DNA of 34,660 bases from Thermomicrobiales bacterium (GCA_025928015.1 JAICKJ010000006.1:1-34660), one strand, 5' to 3'; counted from the stretch's first letter, positions 23,088-32,750 are shown. The notes: generated by a model not told the origin, from the sequence alone. Numbers and translations: made by a program.

Positions 23088-24569
23088 TCAGGCGGTGCTC
23101 CCGAAGAGGCGGACGTCGAAGGTTGGGTCGGGCATGGCGGGGTCGAGCGGGTAGACCGGGCGCTGGACGCGGTGGAAGGGCAGGCTCGGGATGTCCTGGT
23201 TGACCGCGCCGGGGGTCAGCGCCAGGAAGGCGGCCGAGGCGGCCTCGCGCAGCTCCGGCTCCAGATAGCCGATCTTGACGACCGTCACGTCGTGCGCCGC
23301 CGGGTCCAGGTTCACGTTCCTGAATTCCTGAATGTGGTGGTACGGCTTGCGGCGTGACGGGATGATGACATGGACGCCGCCACGCATGACGACGGCGATG
23401 TCGCCGCCGACCGGATCGGCTGGGTAGAGCGCGTAGACGACGCCGCTGAGCGCGAACGGCGTGCCGTTGACCGGGTCGAGCACGCCGCCGATCGTCACGT
23501 CGACCGGCGCGCCCACACCGGCCGCCTGGCACGCCGCGACGGCGGTCGGGCTGGCGACGGCGGCGACGATCGCCGTCTTCTCGCCTGACGCGAAGGCGGG
23601 GTGCGCCAGCAGCCGCTCGGTCATGTAGGGCATGTCACCGGCGCCGCCGGCCGTCGGGTTGTCGCCGGAATCGCTGATGAAGACGGCCTTCTGGCCCAGC
23701 TTCGCCGCCTCGTCGATGCACCAGTCGGCCGGCCCGGCGGTGGCGATGAAGCCGAAGTTGTTCCGGGCATCCCAGTAGCGCCGCGCGATCTTCGCCGCCT
23801 CGCCCGTGATCGCCTCCGCGTCGGTGCCGGAGACGACGACCGTCGCGCTGGCGCGGGGCTGATCGGCCCAGACGTAGCCGACCCAGAGCGAGGCGTCGAA
23901 CACGCCGGGCACGACGTCGGATTCGGCCAGCTTCGCGTAGACGGTGTGTCCCGGCTCGACGAAGGTGCTGGTCCGCTCGCCGGGCAGGATGACCGGGATG
24001 CGGATCCACGCCCGCAGCGGCCGGATGCCCTCATCGAGACAACGCAGCAGGTGGCGTAGCCCGCGCTCTTTCGTCTCCATCGCGTCGACGTGTGGCGCCT
24101 GCCGGTAGCAGGTGAAGATATCGACCGCCTCGACGAGCGCCGGCGAGATGTTGCCATGCAGATCCATGCCGGCGGAGATGACGCATGCCGGGCCGACCAG
24201 CGCGCGGATCGCCGTCGCCAGATCGCCTTCGGCGTCGTCCATGCCGAGCACGCTCATCGCGCCGTGGACGTCGAAGTAGAAGCCGTCGAGCGGCAGCGAC
24301 GCCCGCACCCGGTCGAGCAGCTCGGTTTTCAGCGTCTGGTAGGTCTCGGCGGTCACCTGTCCGCCGGGCAGCGAGCGCGCCTGGAGGGCGGGCAGCCAGT
24401 CGATATCATCTCGCCCGTCGCGCAGCACCGCCTGGACGTAAGGAAGCTCGAGCAGCTCCTCTCCCCGTCGCACGTGGAAGTCATCCAGCGTGCTGTAGAG
24501 CGGCGAGAAGGTGCTGCTCTCGATCGATATCCCGCCGTGCCCGATCCGGAACCGTTTCTGCGCTGCCAT
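23088..24569 (-). CDS. M81 family metallopeptidase (microcystinase C/MlrC-like)
   Basis: 493 aa from MAAQKRFRIGHGGISIESSTFSPL; DGFYFDVHGAMSVLGMDDAEGDL, GMDLHGNISPALVEAVDIFTCYRQAPHVDAMETKERG, SDSGDNPTAGGAGD. Confidence 0.92.
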   Translation of the reverse strand: MAAQKRFRIGHGGISIESSTFSPLYSTLDDFHVRRGEELLELPYVQAVLRDGRDDIDWLPALQARSLPGGQVTAETYQTLKTELLDRVRASLPLDGFYFDVHGAMSVLGMDDAEGDLATAIRALVGPACVISAGMDLHGNISPALVEAVDIFTCYRQAPHVDAMETKERGLRHLLRCLDEGIRPLRAWIRIPVILPGERTSTFVEPGHTVYAKLAESDVVPGVFDASLWVGYVWADQPRASATVVVSGTDAEAITGEAAKIARRYWDARNNFGFIATAGPADWCIDEAAKLGQKAVFISDSGDNPTAGGAGDMPYMTERLLAHPAFASGEKTAIVAAVASPTAVAACQAAGVGAPVDVTIGGVLDPVNGTPFALSGVVYALYPADPVGGDIAVVMRGGVHVIIPSRRKPYHHIQEFRNVNLDPAAHDVTVVKIGYLEPELREAASAAFLALTPGAVNQDIPSLPFHRVQRPVYPLDPAMPDPTFDVRLFGSTA

Positions 24570-24719
24570 GCCTTGTCCCTTGATCACGAACATGTCCACT
24601 GTCGCCGGGTGACGATAGCAACGCGCGCCCCGATGCACAACAGGCGTCCGGCCGATGCCGCGCTCGCTGCCCGGTCCGTTGGGGGAAGAACCCCACCGTC
24701 CGATCTCCCGATAACCCGC

Positions 24720-24752
24720 TCTTAGAAGAATCTTAGAAAGCGAGATAATAAT
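24720..24752 (+). promoter_or_regulatory. Period-11 direct repeat plus A/T-rich -10-like element upstream of the MMPL operon
   Basis: TCTTAGAA at 24720-24727 and 24731-24738 (11-bp spacing); GATAATAAT at 24744-24752. Confidence 0.55.
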
Positions 24753-24804
24753 CGTGGGGATGGCGAAGACCAGTTCGCCTGCGATAAGGAGATGGATATC
24801 CACC

Positions 24805-26919
24805 ATGAGTACGGGCGCGATTGCACGATTCGTTCTGAAGCACAAGCTGCTGGTGGTGGTTGCCTGGGTAGTCGTCGCGGCGATCAGCTTCGGGTTGGTC
24901 TCGACGGTGACGAGCGGCCTTTCCCACCAGTTCACCTTGCCCGGCAAGGAAGGCGCGGAGATCTCCGGCCAGGTCCAGGGGCGCTATGGGGTCGGCGGCT
25001 TCAACGACCCGGTCATCGCCGTCGTGACCTTGCCCGAAGGCACGACGGTTGATTCGCCGGGGATCAAGGCGCAATTGACCACGGCGTTTGACCGGATCAC
25101 GAAGAGCTCGCCGCAGACCCGCGTCGCGTCATACGCGTCCACCGGGGACCGGGCATTCGTGTCCACGGATGGGCGGACCACCTTTGCCCTCGCCTACCTG
25201 CCCAGCGACGAGACCGGGCTGATCGATCTGCCGGCGGTCAAGGAGGCGATGACGGGCGTGACGGTGGCCGGCGCGCCGGTGCTGCTGACCGGACGGCCGG
25301 TCCTGGCGACGGAGTCCTCCTCCGGCGGCGCGGGCGTGCTGGTCGAGCTGCTGATCGGCGGCGGCGGCGCCTTGCTGGTGCTCGCCTACATCTTCGGCTC
25401 GTTCCTCGCCCTGCTGCCGATCCTGATGGCCATCGTCGCCATCCCGACGACCTTCCTGCTCATCGGCGGCGTGAATCAGCTCACGGACGTCAACTTCATC
25501 GTCCAATTCCTGATCGCGCTCATCGGCCTCGGCGTCGCGATCGATTACGCGCTGCTGGTCGTCACCCGCTGGCGCGAGGAACGGGCCGCCGGACGGCCGA
25601 ACGAGGCGGCCGTGCAGCGGGCGATGGAGACGGCCGGGCACGCGGTCGTCTTCAGCGGCACGACGGTCAGCATCGGCCTGCTCGCGCTGGTGGTGCTGCC
25701 TGTTCCGTTCATGCGCAGCGTCGGCTACGCCGGCATGCTCATCCCGCTGGTAAGCGTCGTCGTCACGCTCACGCTCCTGCCGGTCATCCTCGCCACCATT
25801 GGCCCGAAGCTCGACTGGCCACGCGGCCGCTCCGGTCACCAATCGCATCCCGGCTGGCACGCCTGGGCGACGGTGGTCGTCCGGCACCGGATCGCGGCGA
25901 CGGTGGTTGCGCTGGTCGTCCTCGGCGCATTGCTCGTGCCGGCCTTCGGGATCACGGTCGGCGATCCCCGGCCCGATGCGCTCAACGGCAGCGGCGCGGC
26001 GCAGCAAGGACTGGTTGCCCTGCAGGACGCGGGCATCCCGGGCGGGGCGATGAGCCCCTTCCAGGTGCTGGTGCAGGGTGGCGACGCGCACGCGGTCGCC
26101 ACGGCGCTGGACAGAGTCAACGGGCTGCGTGGGGCGGTGGCGCCGGCGGGCGCCGGCTGGTCACAGGGCGGTTCATCGCTCGTCATCGCGCTGCCCGACA
26201 CGGATGGGAGCAGCCAGGCCGCCATGACGGTGCTCGACCGCGTGCGCGATGTCGCGCACGCCCAACCGGGCCAGGTCGGCGTCGGCGGACCCGCGGCCTT
26301 CAACGCGGATTTCACGGATGCGGTCTATGGCAGCTTCCCGCTCATGGTTGGGCTGATCGCGCTGGTGACCTACATCCTGCTGGTGCGGGCCTTCCGCTCG
26401 CTCGTCCTGCCCCTCAAGGCGCTGGCGCTCAACGTCCTCTCGGTCGGCGCGGCCTACGGTGTCCTGGTGCTGATCTGGCAGCACGGCTACGGCTCCGAGG
26501 CGATCTGGGGCATCCCGGCGACGGGCGCCATCACGAGCTGGGTGCCGCTGATGGTCTTCGCCTTCCTCTTCGGCCTCTCGATGGACTACGAGGTCTTCAT
26601 CCTCGCCCGGATGCGGGAGGAGTACGACGCGACCGGCTCGACCGACCGGGCGATCGTCGGCGGACTCTCGCTGACGGGCCGGCTGGTGACCTGCGCGGCC
26701 CTGATTCTCTTCCTCTCCTTCACCGGCATGGCGTCCGGGCCGCAGACGGAGATCAAGATGCTGGCGACGGGCCTGGCGGCGGGCATTATCCTCGACGCGA
26801 CAGTCGTGCGGGCGCTGCTGGTGCCGGCATTGATCTCGCTGATGGGACACTGGAACTGGTGGCTGCCGGGCTGGCTGGAGCGGGTGGTGCCACATCCCGA
26901 GTCCCGCGCCACCGCCTGA
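24805..26919 (+). CDS. MMPL family (RND-like) transporter
   Basis: 704 aa from MSTGAIARFVLKHKLLVVVAWVVV; two TM clusters; IALIGLGVAIDYALLVVTRWREERAAG and FLFGLSMDYEVFILARMREEYDATG. Confidence 0.93.
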   Translation: MSTGAIARFVLKHKLLVVVAWVVVAAISFGLVSTVTSGLSHQFTLPGKEGAEISGQVQGRYGVGGFNDPVIAVVTLPEGTTVDSPGIKAQLTTAFDRITKSSPQTRVASYASTGDRAFVSTDGRTTFALAYLPSDETGLIDLPAVKEAMTGVTVAGAPVLLTGRPVLATESSSGGAGVLVELLIGGGGALLVLAYIFGSFLALLPILMAIVAIPTTFLLIGGVNQLTDVNFIVQFLIALIGLGVAIDYALLVVTRWREERAAGRPNEAAVQRAMETAGHAVVFSGTTVSIGLLALVVLPVPFMRSVGYAGMLIPLVSVVVTLTLLPVILATIGPKLDWPRGRSGHQSHPGWHAWATVVVRHRIAATVVALVVLGALLVPAFGITVGDPRPDALNGSGAAQQGLVALQDAGIPGGAMSPFQVLVQGGDAHAVATALDRVNGLRGAVAPAGAGWSQGGSSLVIALPDTDGSSQAAMTVLDRVRDVAHAQPGQVGVGGPAAFNADFTDAVYGSFPLMVGLIALVTYILLVRAFRSLVLPLKALALNVLSVGAAYGVLVLIWQHGYGSEAIWGIPATGAITSWVPLMVFAFLFGLSMDYEVFILARMREEYDATGSTDRAIVGGLSLTGRLVTCAALILFLSFTGMASGPQTEIKMLATGLAAGIILDATVVRALLVPALISLMGHWNWWLPGWLERVVPHPESRATA

Positions 26920-26955
26920 GGCCAGCGCCCGCGTGACGTACGCTCACTACACGAC

Positions 26956-27549
26956 ATGATGAAAGGACCAGATGTGACCTTCGAAGATCAGGACGTGAAC
27001 CTTGCCAATCAGCCCTGCGCGGCGTCGCACGCCGCGCGGGCCACCGTGGAGCGCGCACGCGTCGGGGCGGCCCTGCTGGCCGGCGCGCGCAGCCGCCGGG
27101 CGGTACTCGGCGCGGCCGCGCTCGGTGTCCTCGGCGTGGCGGCCGCCTGTGGCGGCGACGAGTCGGCGAAGGAGAGCGGCGGCGACCAGCCGATCACGAT
27201 TGCGAAAGCGAATGTGCCGGCGGTCGATGGCGAGCCGTTCCAGGGGAGCGATGGCAGGTTCTACCTCGTGCACAACCAGGACGGCGTCCTCGCCCTCTCG
27301 CGGACCTGCACGCACATGGGGTGCAAGGTCCCCTGGAACCAGAGCGAGGCGTGTTTCCACTGCCCCTGCCACAACAGCAAGTTCGACCGCAACGGGGTGG
27401 AGTTCGCCGGACCGGCCAAGCGGCCGCTGGCGCTGGTCCAGCTGTCGGTGCGGGCGAACGGCGACGTCGTCGTCACGCCGGACAAACAGACCGACCGGAA
27501 GGAGTACGACCCGGGCCAGGCGGCCCCCTATCCGCCAGGCAGCGCCTGA
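26956..27549 (+). CDS. Rieske [2Fe-2S] protein, Tat-exported, probable lipoprotein
   Basis: CTHMGCKVPWNQSEACFHCPCHNSKFD cluster motifs; N-terminal SRRAVLGAAALGVLGVAAAC (twin-Arg plus lipobox-like Cys). Confidence 0.9.
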   Translation: MMKGPDVTFEDQDVNLANQPCAASHAARATVERARVGAALLAGARSRRAVLGAAALGVLGVAAACGGDESAKESGGDQPITIAKANVPAVDGEPFQGSDGRFYLVHNQDGVLALSRTCTHMGCKVPWNQSEACFHCPCHNSKFDRNGVEFAGPAKRPLALVQLSVRANGDVVVTPDKQTDRKEYDPGQAAPYPPGSA

Positions 27550-27591
27550 TCGCCGTGGCGGCGATCGGGACGATGAAGGGACGTTCACACC

Positions 27592-28029
27592 ATGAATAAC
27601 ACGACGACATCGCGCGCTGGCACGGGCGCGACCGTGGCGCGGGTCATCCTGCTCATGCTTGTCGCGCTCTTCGTGCTCGGAGCAGTGGCGCAGTTCTTCC
27701 TGGCCGGTCTGGCGATCTTCGACACGCCCACCCGGTGGTCGGACCATGAGACGGTGGGACACATCATCGGTGAGGTGGCCTATGTGGGCTGGATATTCGC
27801 GGCGCTCGGCCGCGCCGGCTCCAGGGTCATCGTTGGTTCCATCCTGTTGGCGATCCTCATGGGCGCGCAGTATGCCTTCGTCAATGCCGGCACGGCGTGG
27901 GTGCAGGCGCTGCATCCGCTGAACGGCGCCGTGCTCTTCGCGTTGTCGATCTGGATCGCCGTCGCGACCGGCCGAATGCTGGCGCGTAACCGGTCGAGCG
28001 CCGCGCCGGCCCTGGCCGGACAGCCATGA
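27592..28029 (+). CDS. Small 4-TM membrane protein, DUF6220-like
   Basis: 145 aa; AQFFLAGLAIFD...HETVGHIIGEVAYVGW; family assignment from memory. Confidence 0.6.
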   Translation: MNNTTTSRAGTGATVARVILLMLVALFVLGAVAQFFLAGLAIFDTPTRWSDHETVGHIIGEVAYVGWIFAALGRAGSRVIVGSILLAILMGAQYAFVNAGTAWVQALHPLNGAVLFALSIWIAVATGRMLARNRSSAAPALAGQP

Positions 28030-28697
28030 CGCGCAGTATCCGTATTCTGGTGGTTGAAGACGATCGCTCCATCGCCCGGCTGCTCGAGCTGGAGCTGGCG
28101 CATCGCGGCTACGTCGTTGAGACGGTTGGCGATGGTCTGGTCGCGCTGGAGGCAGTCGCGCGCTTCGCGCCGCAGGTGATCGTGCTCGACATTCTGCTGC
28201 CGGGACTGGACGGTGAGCGTGTGCTGCGGGAGCTGCGGCGTCAGGGCAACGACACGCCGGTCCTCATGCTCACCGCGCGCGACAGTTCGCGTGACAAGGT
28301 CCGTAATCTCGATGGCGGGGCCGACGACTACCTGACCAAGCCCTTTGACGTCGAGGAGCTGCTGGCGCGGCTGCGCGTCATCATGCGGCGGGCGGAGCCG
28401 GACGAGGAGCTGCGCGCGGGCGACCTGATCATCAACACGGCGACGCGGGAGGTCCGCCGCGGCGCGCGACGGATCGATCTGACGGGTCGCGAGTATGACC
28501 TGCTCGAGCTGCTGGCCCGCAATGCGCGCCACGTCCTCTCGCGCGAGCTGCTACTCGATCGCCTCTGGCCCGCCGCGGCTAATCCGAACGTCGTCGACGT
28601 CTACATCGGGTATCTGCGGCGGAAGATCGACCGGCCCGGCGAAGCGCGGCTGATCCAGACCATGCGCGGCGCGGGATTCACGCTGCGCGACGAGTAG
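28026..28697 (+). CDS. OmpR/PhoB-type response regulator
   Basis: 223 aa; VVEDDRSIARLLELELAHRGY...VIVLDILLPGLDG...LTKPFDVEELLARL; C-terminal winged helix; ATGA overlap with upstream gene. Confidence 0.95.
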   Translation: MTRSIRILVVEDDRSIARLLELELAHRGYVVETVGDGLVALEAVARFAPQVIVLDILLPGLDGERVLRELRRQGNDTPVLMLTARDSSRDKVRNLDGGADDYLTKPFDVEELLARLRVIMRRAEPDEELRAGDLIINTATREVRRGARRIDLTGREYDLLELLARNARHVLSRELLLDRLWPAAANPNVVDVYIGYLRRKIDRPGEARLIQTMRGAGFTLRDE

Positions 28698-28700
28698 CTC

Positions 28701-30161
28701 GTGCTCTCCATTCGCTGGCGGCTGACCATCTTTCACGCGCTCGCCATCCTCGGCATCGCCGGGTTGCTGCTCGCCATCCTCTTCGTCGTGATGTATCGCG
28801 GTGTCTCGGCCAGCGTCGAGGAGACGGTGCAAGCCCGCGCCGGCCAGACGGCCCAGTTGCTCTATCGTCAGCCGTTGCGTGGTCCGGACGATCCGAATCT
28901 CGCCCCGCTCGGTGACGACGGTGTCTACATCGCCATTCGCGATGCGCAAGGACGGGTGATCGCGACGGCGGGGACACCGCCGAAGGGCTTCGGCAAGGTG
29001 ACAGACGGCGACCGGACCGGATTGTGGCGAGAGGCGGTGACCACCGGCAGACCGGCCGAGCGGCGGGAGCACGAGCTCTTCGGCTACGCCACGGCGATCG
29101 CCGCCGCGCCGGGCGGGGCGCGCGTCGTCGAGCTCTGGAAATCGTATGACGAGGAGGCAGACCGGATCGTGCCCTTCCTCCCCGTCGTCTCGATCCTCGT
29201 GCCGGTCGGCGTCGTCCTGGCATTGCTCGGCTCCTGGCTCCTGGCGTGGTCGGCGCTGCGGCCCGTCGACGCGATCGTTCGCGCCGCGCGGGAGATCGGC
29301 GAGGAGGACCTCTCGCGCCGGTTGCCGGTGCGGAACCCCCGCGACGAGCTGGGACGGCTGGCGCTCACGTTCAACGATCTGCTCGCGCGGCTGGAGCGGG
29401 CCTTCCGCGACCGCGAAGCGGCGCTGACGCGCCAGCGCCGCTTCACCGCCGACGCCAGCCACGAGTTGCGCACGCCGCTCACCTCGATTCTCGGCTACAC
29501 CCGCATCCTGCGGACCTGGGGCGGTGGCGATCCGGCCGTCGCGCAGGAGAGTCTGGAAGCGCTGGAGCGGGACGCGCGGCGGATGCACGGTCTGGTGGAG
29601 GCATTGTTGCTCCTGGCCAAGGGCGACGAGCCGCCGGTGTCGCGCCCGGAACGGGTCGATCTGCGCGATGTCGCCCGGGAGGTTGGCGTGGCGGCCCGCG
29701 CCGCGGCCGCCGGCGTGGTCGCGATCGAGCTCCGCCTGGCGCCGACGCCGGTGATCGCGCTGGTGGACCCGGATGCGGCACACCGCGCGCTGGCGATCCT
29801 CGTCGACAACGCCATCAAGTTCAGCCAGGGTCTCCCTCACCCCGGCGAGGTGCGGGTCGCGGCCCGCGACGTCCCCGCTGGCGGAACGGAGCTCGTCGTC
29901 GAGGACAACGGCGTCGGCATCACGCCTCGGGAGCAGGAGGCGATCTTCGATCGCTTTTACCGCGTGGATCAGGCGCGGACGATGCCGGGCGCCGGCCTGG
30001 GGCTGGCGATCGCGCGGCAGGTCATGGAGCGGGCCGGCGGCCGCTTGACCGTGCGATCGGTACGGGGCGAAGGTGCCACGTTTGCGCTCTGGTTCCCGCC
30101 GGATTCCCAAGACCTGACCAAGCCCCCGCCGCACGCAGCGGATGGGGATGGAGCTAGTTGA
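28701..30161 (+). CDS. Sensor histidine kinase (HAMP, HisKA, HATPase)
   Basis: 486 aa; FTADASHELRTPLTSILGYTRIL, DNAIKFSQG, GAGLGLAIARQVMERAGG. Confidence 0.95.
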   Translation: MLSIRWRLTIFHALAILGIAGLLLAILFVVMYRGVSASVEETVQARAGQTAQLLYRQPLRGPDDPNLAPLGDDGVYIAIRDAQGRVIATAGTPPKGFGKVTDGDRTGLWREAVTTGRPAERREHELFGYATAIAAAPGGARVVELWKSYDEEADRIVPFLPVVSILVPVGVVLALLGSWLLAWSALRPVDAIVRAAREIGEEDLSRRLPVRNPRDELGRLALTFNDLLARLERAFRDREAALTRQRRFTADASHELRTPLTSILGYTRILRTWGGGDPAVAQESLEALERDARRMHGLVEALLLLAKGDEPPVSRPERVDLRDVAREVGVAARAAAAGVVAIELRLAPTPVIALVDPDAAHRALAILVDNAIKFSQGLPHPGEVRVAARDVPAGGTELVVEDNGVGITPREQEAIFDRFYRVDQARTMPGAGLGLAIARQVMERAGGRLTVRSVRGEGATFALWFPPDSQDLTKPPPHAADGDGAS

Positions 30162-30224
30162 CAAGGGGACAACGCGTCTGCGATTATTCAGCGGTTTGGA
30201 ATTTGTCCTTGGGAAGCGTTGGAT

Positions 30225-30946
30225 GGTTCTCCACCTCCTCCACCAGTCCAGGTTCGGACGTGTCGCGACGGGCGTTATCGTCGCGACGCCGATGGCGCCA
30301 GCGGTCGGCGTCAGAGCGTCCGACGGGGCGTGCCCGATCGTCGGGTCGCTCGGGTTCGGGATGCGGGTCGACATTGCCGCGGACCTGGTCAGGTCTGGCG
30401 ACTACCTGTGGCGGAAAGATGAAGACACCGGCGGGCGAAGGATGCACCGTCGCCAGCTCCTACCAGAACCTGCATTCCGTCGCGCCGTCCGGGGTGCCGG
30501 TGCTGATGTACTGTGGTCTGGCCCTGCCGGCCAAGCCGATCATGTTCACGATCGACGATGGCAATCCCAGCACCGCGACATTCAGGAAGATCCTCGACAA
30601 GTACGGGTACCGGGGTGTTTATTTCCTGCCGAACTACGCGCAGCGGTCCGGCGAGGAGATCCGGGAGCTGGCGGAGTCCGGTCCGGTCTGTGGGCACACG
30701 GTCGGCCACCCCGACCTGGCGACGCGGGGCCACGACGAGCAGCAGTACGAGATCAAGCACAACGAGGCGTGGCTGAAGCAGATCGTCGGGGAACCCGTGA
30801 CTTGCTTCGCCTACCCGTTCGGCAGCTACAACAACGTGACGAATCAGATCGTGGCCGATTCGGGGTACAAGATGGCGTTCAACGCCTGGGGTGGATCGGC
30901 CGTCGCGCGACAGTGGATGGCGTGCCGTCGTGACGGCGCCGTGTAG
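30225..30946 (+). pseudogene. Decayed SH3b/NodB polysaccharide deacetylase copy
   Basis: SH3b-like VRASDGACPIVGSLGFGMRVDIAADLVRSGDYLWRKDEDTGG in one frame, then PVLMYCGLALPAKPIMFTIDDGNPSTATFRKILDKYGYRGVYFLPNYAQ... in another; about 45 residues missing after PVLMY and C-term truncated relative to 31032-32246. Confidence 0.85.
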
Positions 30947-31031
30947 GTGGAGCGAGCCGCCCAGCGCATGAGGGCATATATCGTTGGTGGACAGAATGGC
31001 AATCCGTCTGTCAGTATGACCAGCGCTGGCT

Positions 31032-32246
31032 ATGCGTCTGGTGGGAATGAGAATCATGCCGCGCCGCTTTCGGCTTCCGCACGTCCAGGGCTCCAATCGA
31101 ATCATCAGCATCCTGATCGCCGCGCTCCTCCTGATCGGTGTGGGCGGCTTCGGGCTGTCGCATCTGGTGCAGTCGCAAGGCTCGACGTCACCGTCGACCG
31201 CGACGCCGCTAGCGTTCGCGCAGAAGGACCCGCCGTCGACGCCGACCGCGATGCCGGGCACGCCCGGCGCCAGCCCGGCCGCGGCTACCCCGGGCCAGAC
31301 GGCGACCGCGACCGCAAAGGACGCGAAGGCGGCGTGCTCGGCCAAGGGCGCGACGTCGGTCAAGAAGGTGCCCGACGGGTACGCCGGCCCGGGGAAGGTG
31401 ATCGTGATCGATGACGCGGTGAACCTGCGTTCCGGCCCGAGTACCGACTGCCCGATCGTCGGCTCGCTGGGCATGGGCCAGGAGGTCGTCATCCGCTCCG
31501 GCTTGCTCAAGAACGGCAAATACTACTGGCGGCAGGTCACGACGGGCGAGGGCGAGGGGTACGCGATTGCCAGCGCGTTCCAACGGCCGCCCAAGAACGA
31601 GGCGACCTTCGTGCCGGTGCTGATGTACCACCACATCGCCGAGGGCAACGACAATCTGCACGTGCCCCCGGCCGAGTTCGAGCAGCAGATCGCCTGGCTG
31701 AAGAAGAACGGCTACGTCAGTATCACGACGGACGACCTTTACCGGGCGCTCTACAAGGGGCTCAAGCTGCCGGCCAAGCCGATCATGCTGACGATCGATG
31801 ACGGCAATCCGAGCACGGAGACCTTCAAGAAGATCCTCGACAAGTACGGGTTCAAGGGCGTCTATTTCCTGCCGAACTACGCCGAGCTCAGCAAAGCGCA
31901 GATCAAGGCCCTGGACAAGGATGGCGAGGTCTGCGGCCACACCGTCTCCCACCAGTTCCTCGGTCAGCTCAGTTACGACGACCAGTACTACCAGATCATG
32001 AACAACAAGGAGTGGCTGGAGAAGATCGTCGGCCACAAGGTGACGTGCTTCGCCTATCCGTTCGGCAGTTACAACGACAACACCAACGCGATCATGGCCA
32101 AGTCCGGCTACACGATGGGCTTCAACGCCTGGGGCGGCGCCCAGCCGCTGGTCAAGAACGTCGATCCGTACCACATCCTCCGCAAGGAGATCGACCCGCA
32201 GTTCGATCTCAACACCTTCATCCAGATCGTCACGCAGGGCTGGTAG
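31032..32246 (+). CDS. Membrane-anchored/secreted polysaccharide deacetylase (CE4/NodB) with SH3b domain
   Basis: 404 aa; TM anchor RIISILIAALLLIGVGGFGL; SH3b VNLRSGPSTDCPIVGSLGMGQEV; PVLMYHHIAEG, LTIDDGNPSTETF, GHTVSH, CFAYPFGSYN; ATG at 31056 also possible. Confidence 0.92.
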   Translation: MRLVGMRIMPRRFRLPHVQGSNRIISILIAALLLIGVGGFGLSHLVQSQGSTSPSTATPLAFAQKDPPSTPTAMPGTPGASPAAATPGQTATATAKDAKAACSAKGATSVKKVPDGYAGPGKVIVIDDAVNLRSGPSTDCPIVGSLGMGQEVVIRSGLLKNGKYYWRQVTTGEGEGYAIASAFQRPPKNEATFVPVLMYHHIAEGNDNLHVPPAEFEQQIAWLKKNGYVSITTDDLYRALYKGLKLPAKPIMLTIDDGNPSTETFKKILDKYGFKGVYFLPNYAELSKAQIKALDKDGEVCGHTVSHQFLGQLSYDDQYYQIMNNKEWLEKIVGHKVTCFAYPFGSYNDNTNAIMAKSGYTMGFNAWGGAQPLVKNVDPYHILRKEIDPQFDLNTFIQIVTQGW

Positions 32247-32312
32247 ACCGGCGCCGGTGACCAACGACCTCGCAAAGCTGCTCGTGGCCGCCAGCGATCG
32301 CTGGCGGCCGTT

Positions 32313-32612
32313 CTAATCCACAGGCTCGGCCTCGTCGGGCGGGTCGCCGATCTTCTCCTGTGGCAGCGGCTGGTTGTCGACGGCGATGACCGCGTCCGGC
32401 GCGAGCTTGATGTCCACCGCGCGGAGGTGCTCATCCGGCGAATCGCCGGAGTCCGTGCCGACGTCGAACTCGACCGTCGTGCCGGGTCCGAGATCACCGA
32501 ATTCCGGCCCCTCCAGCGCGCTCATGTGGAAGAAGTATTCCTCGCCGTTCGGTCCGATGATGAAGCCGAATTTGCCTTCGGGATCGACGCGGTCGACGGT
32601 GCGTTGCAACAT
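32313..32612 (-). CDS. Cold-shock-domain-like protein with C-terminal extension
   Basis: 99 aa; MLQRTVDRVDPEGKFGFIIGPNGEEYFFHMSAL (RNP1/RNP2-like) followed by acidic tail. Confidence 0.75.
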   Translation of the reverse strand: MLQRTVDRVDPEGKFGFIIGPNGEEYFFHMSALEGPEFGDLGPGTTVEFDVGTDSGDSPDEHLRAVDIKLAPDAVIAVDNQPLPQEKIGDPPDEAEPVD

Positions 32613-32750
32613 GTGAGTCGCTCCTTTCCGGCGGCTGCGCGCCACCTGCGCCGGCTCCCCGCAGGGGGCGTGCCGCACGATGGCTTGCCCGGAACGGGTC
32701 CAGCGCGTAGATTGCGCGTTGGCAACCGAATGGGGAGCAAGGGAGGCGGC

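Noticed and set aside
24570-24947. N-terminal extension of the 619-aa MlrC ORF
   Set aside because: ATG at 24569 has an SD (AAGG) and starts the conserved domain; the extension runs into the divergent MMPL promoter and gene.
28551-30374. 607-aa minus-strand ORF antisense to the histidine kinase
   Set aside because: Shadow ORF in GC-rich DNA; low-complexity Arg/Asp/His composition, and the opposite strand encodes a clear histidine kinase.
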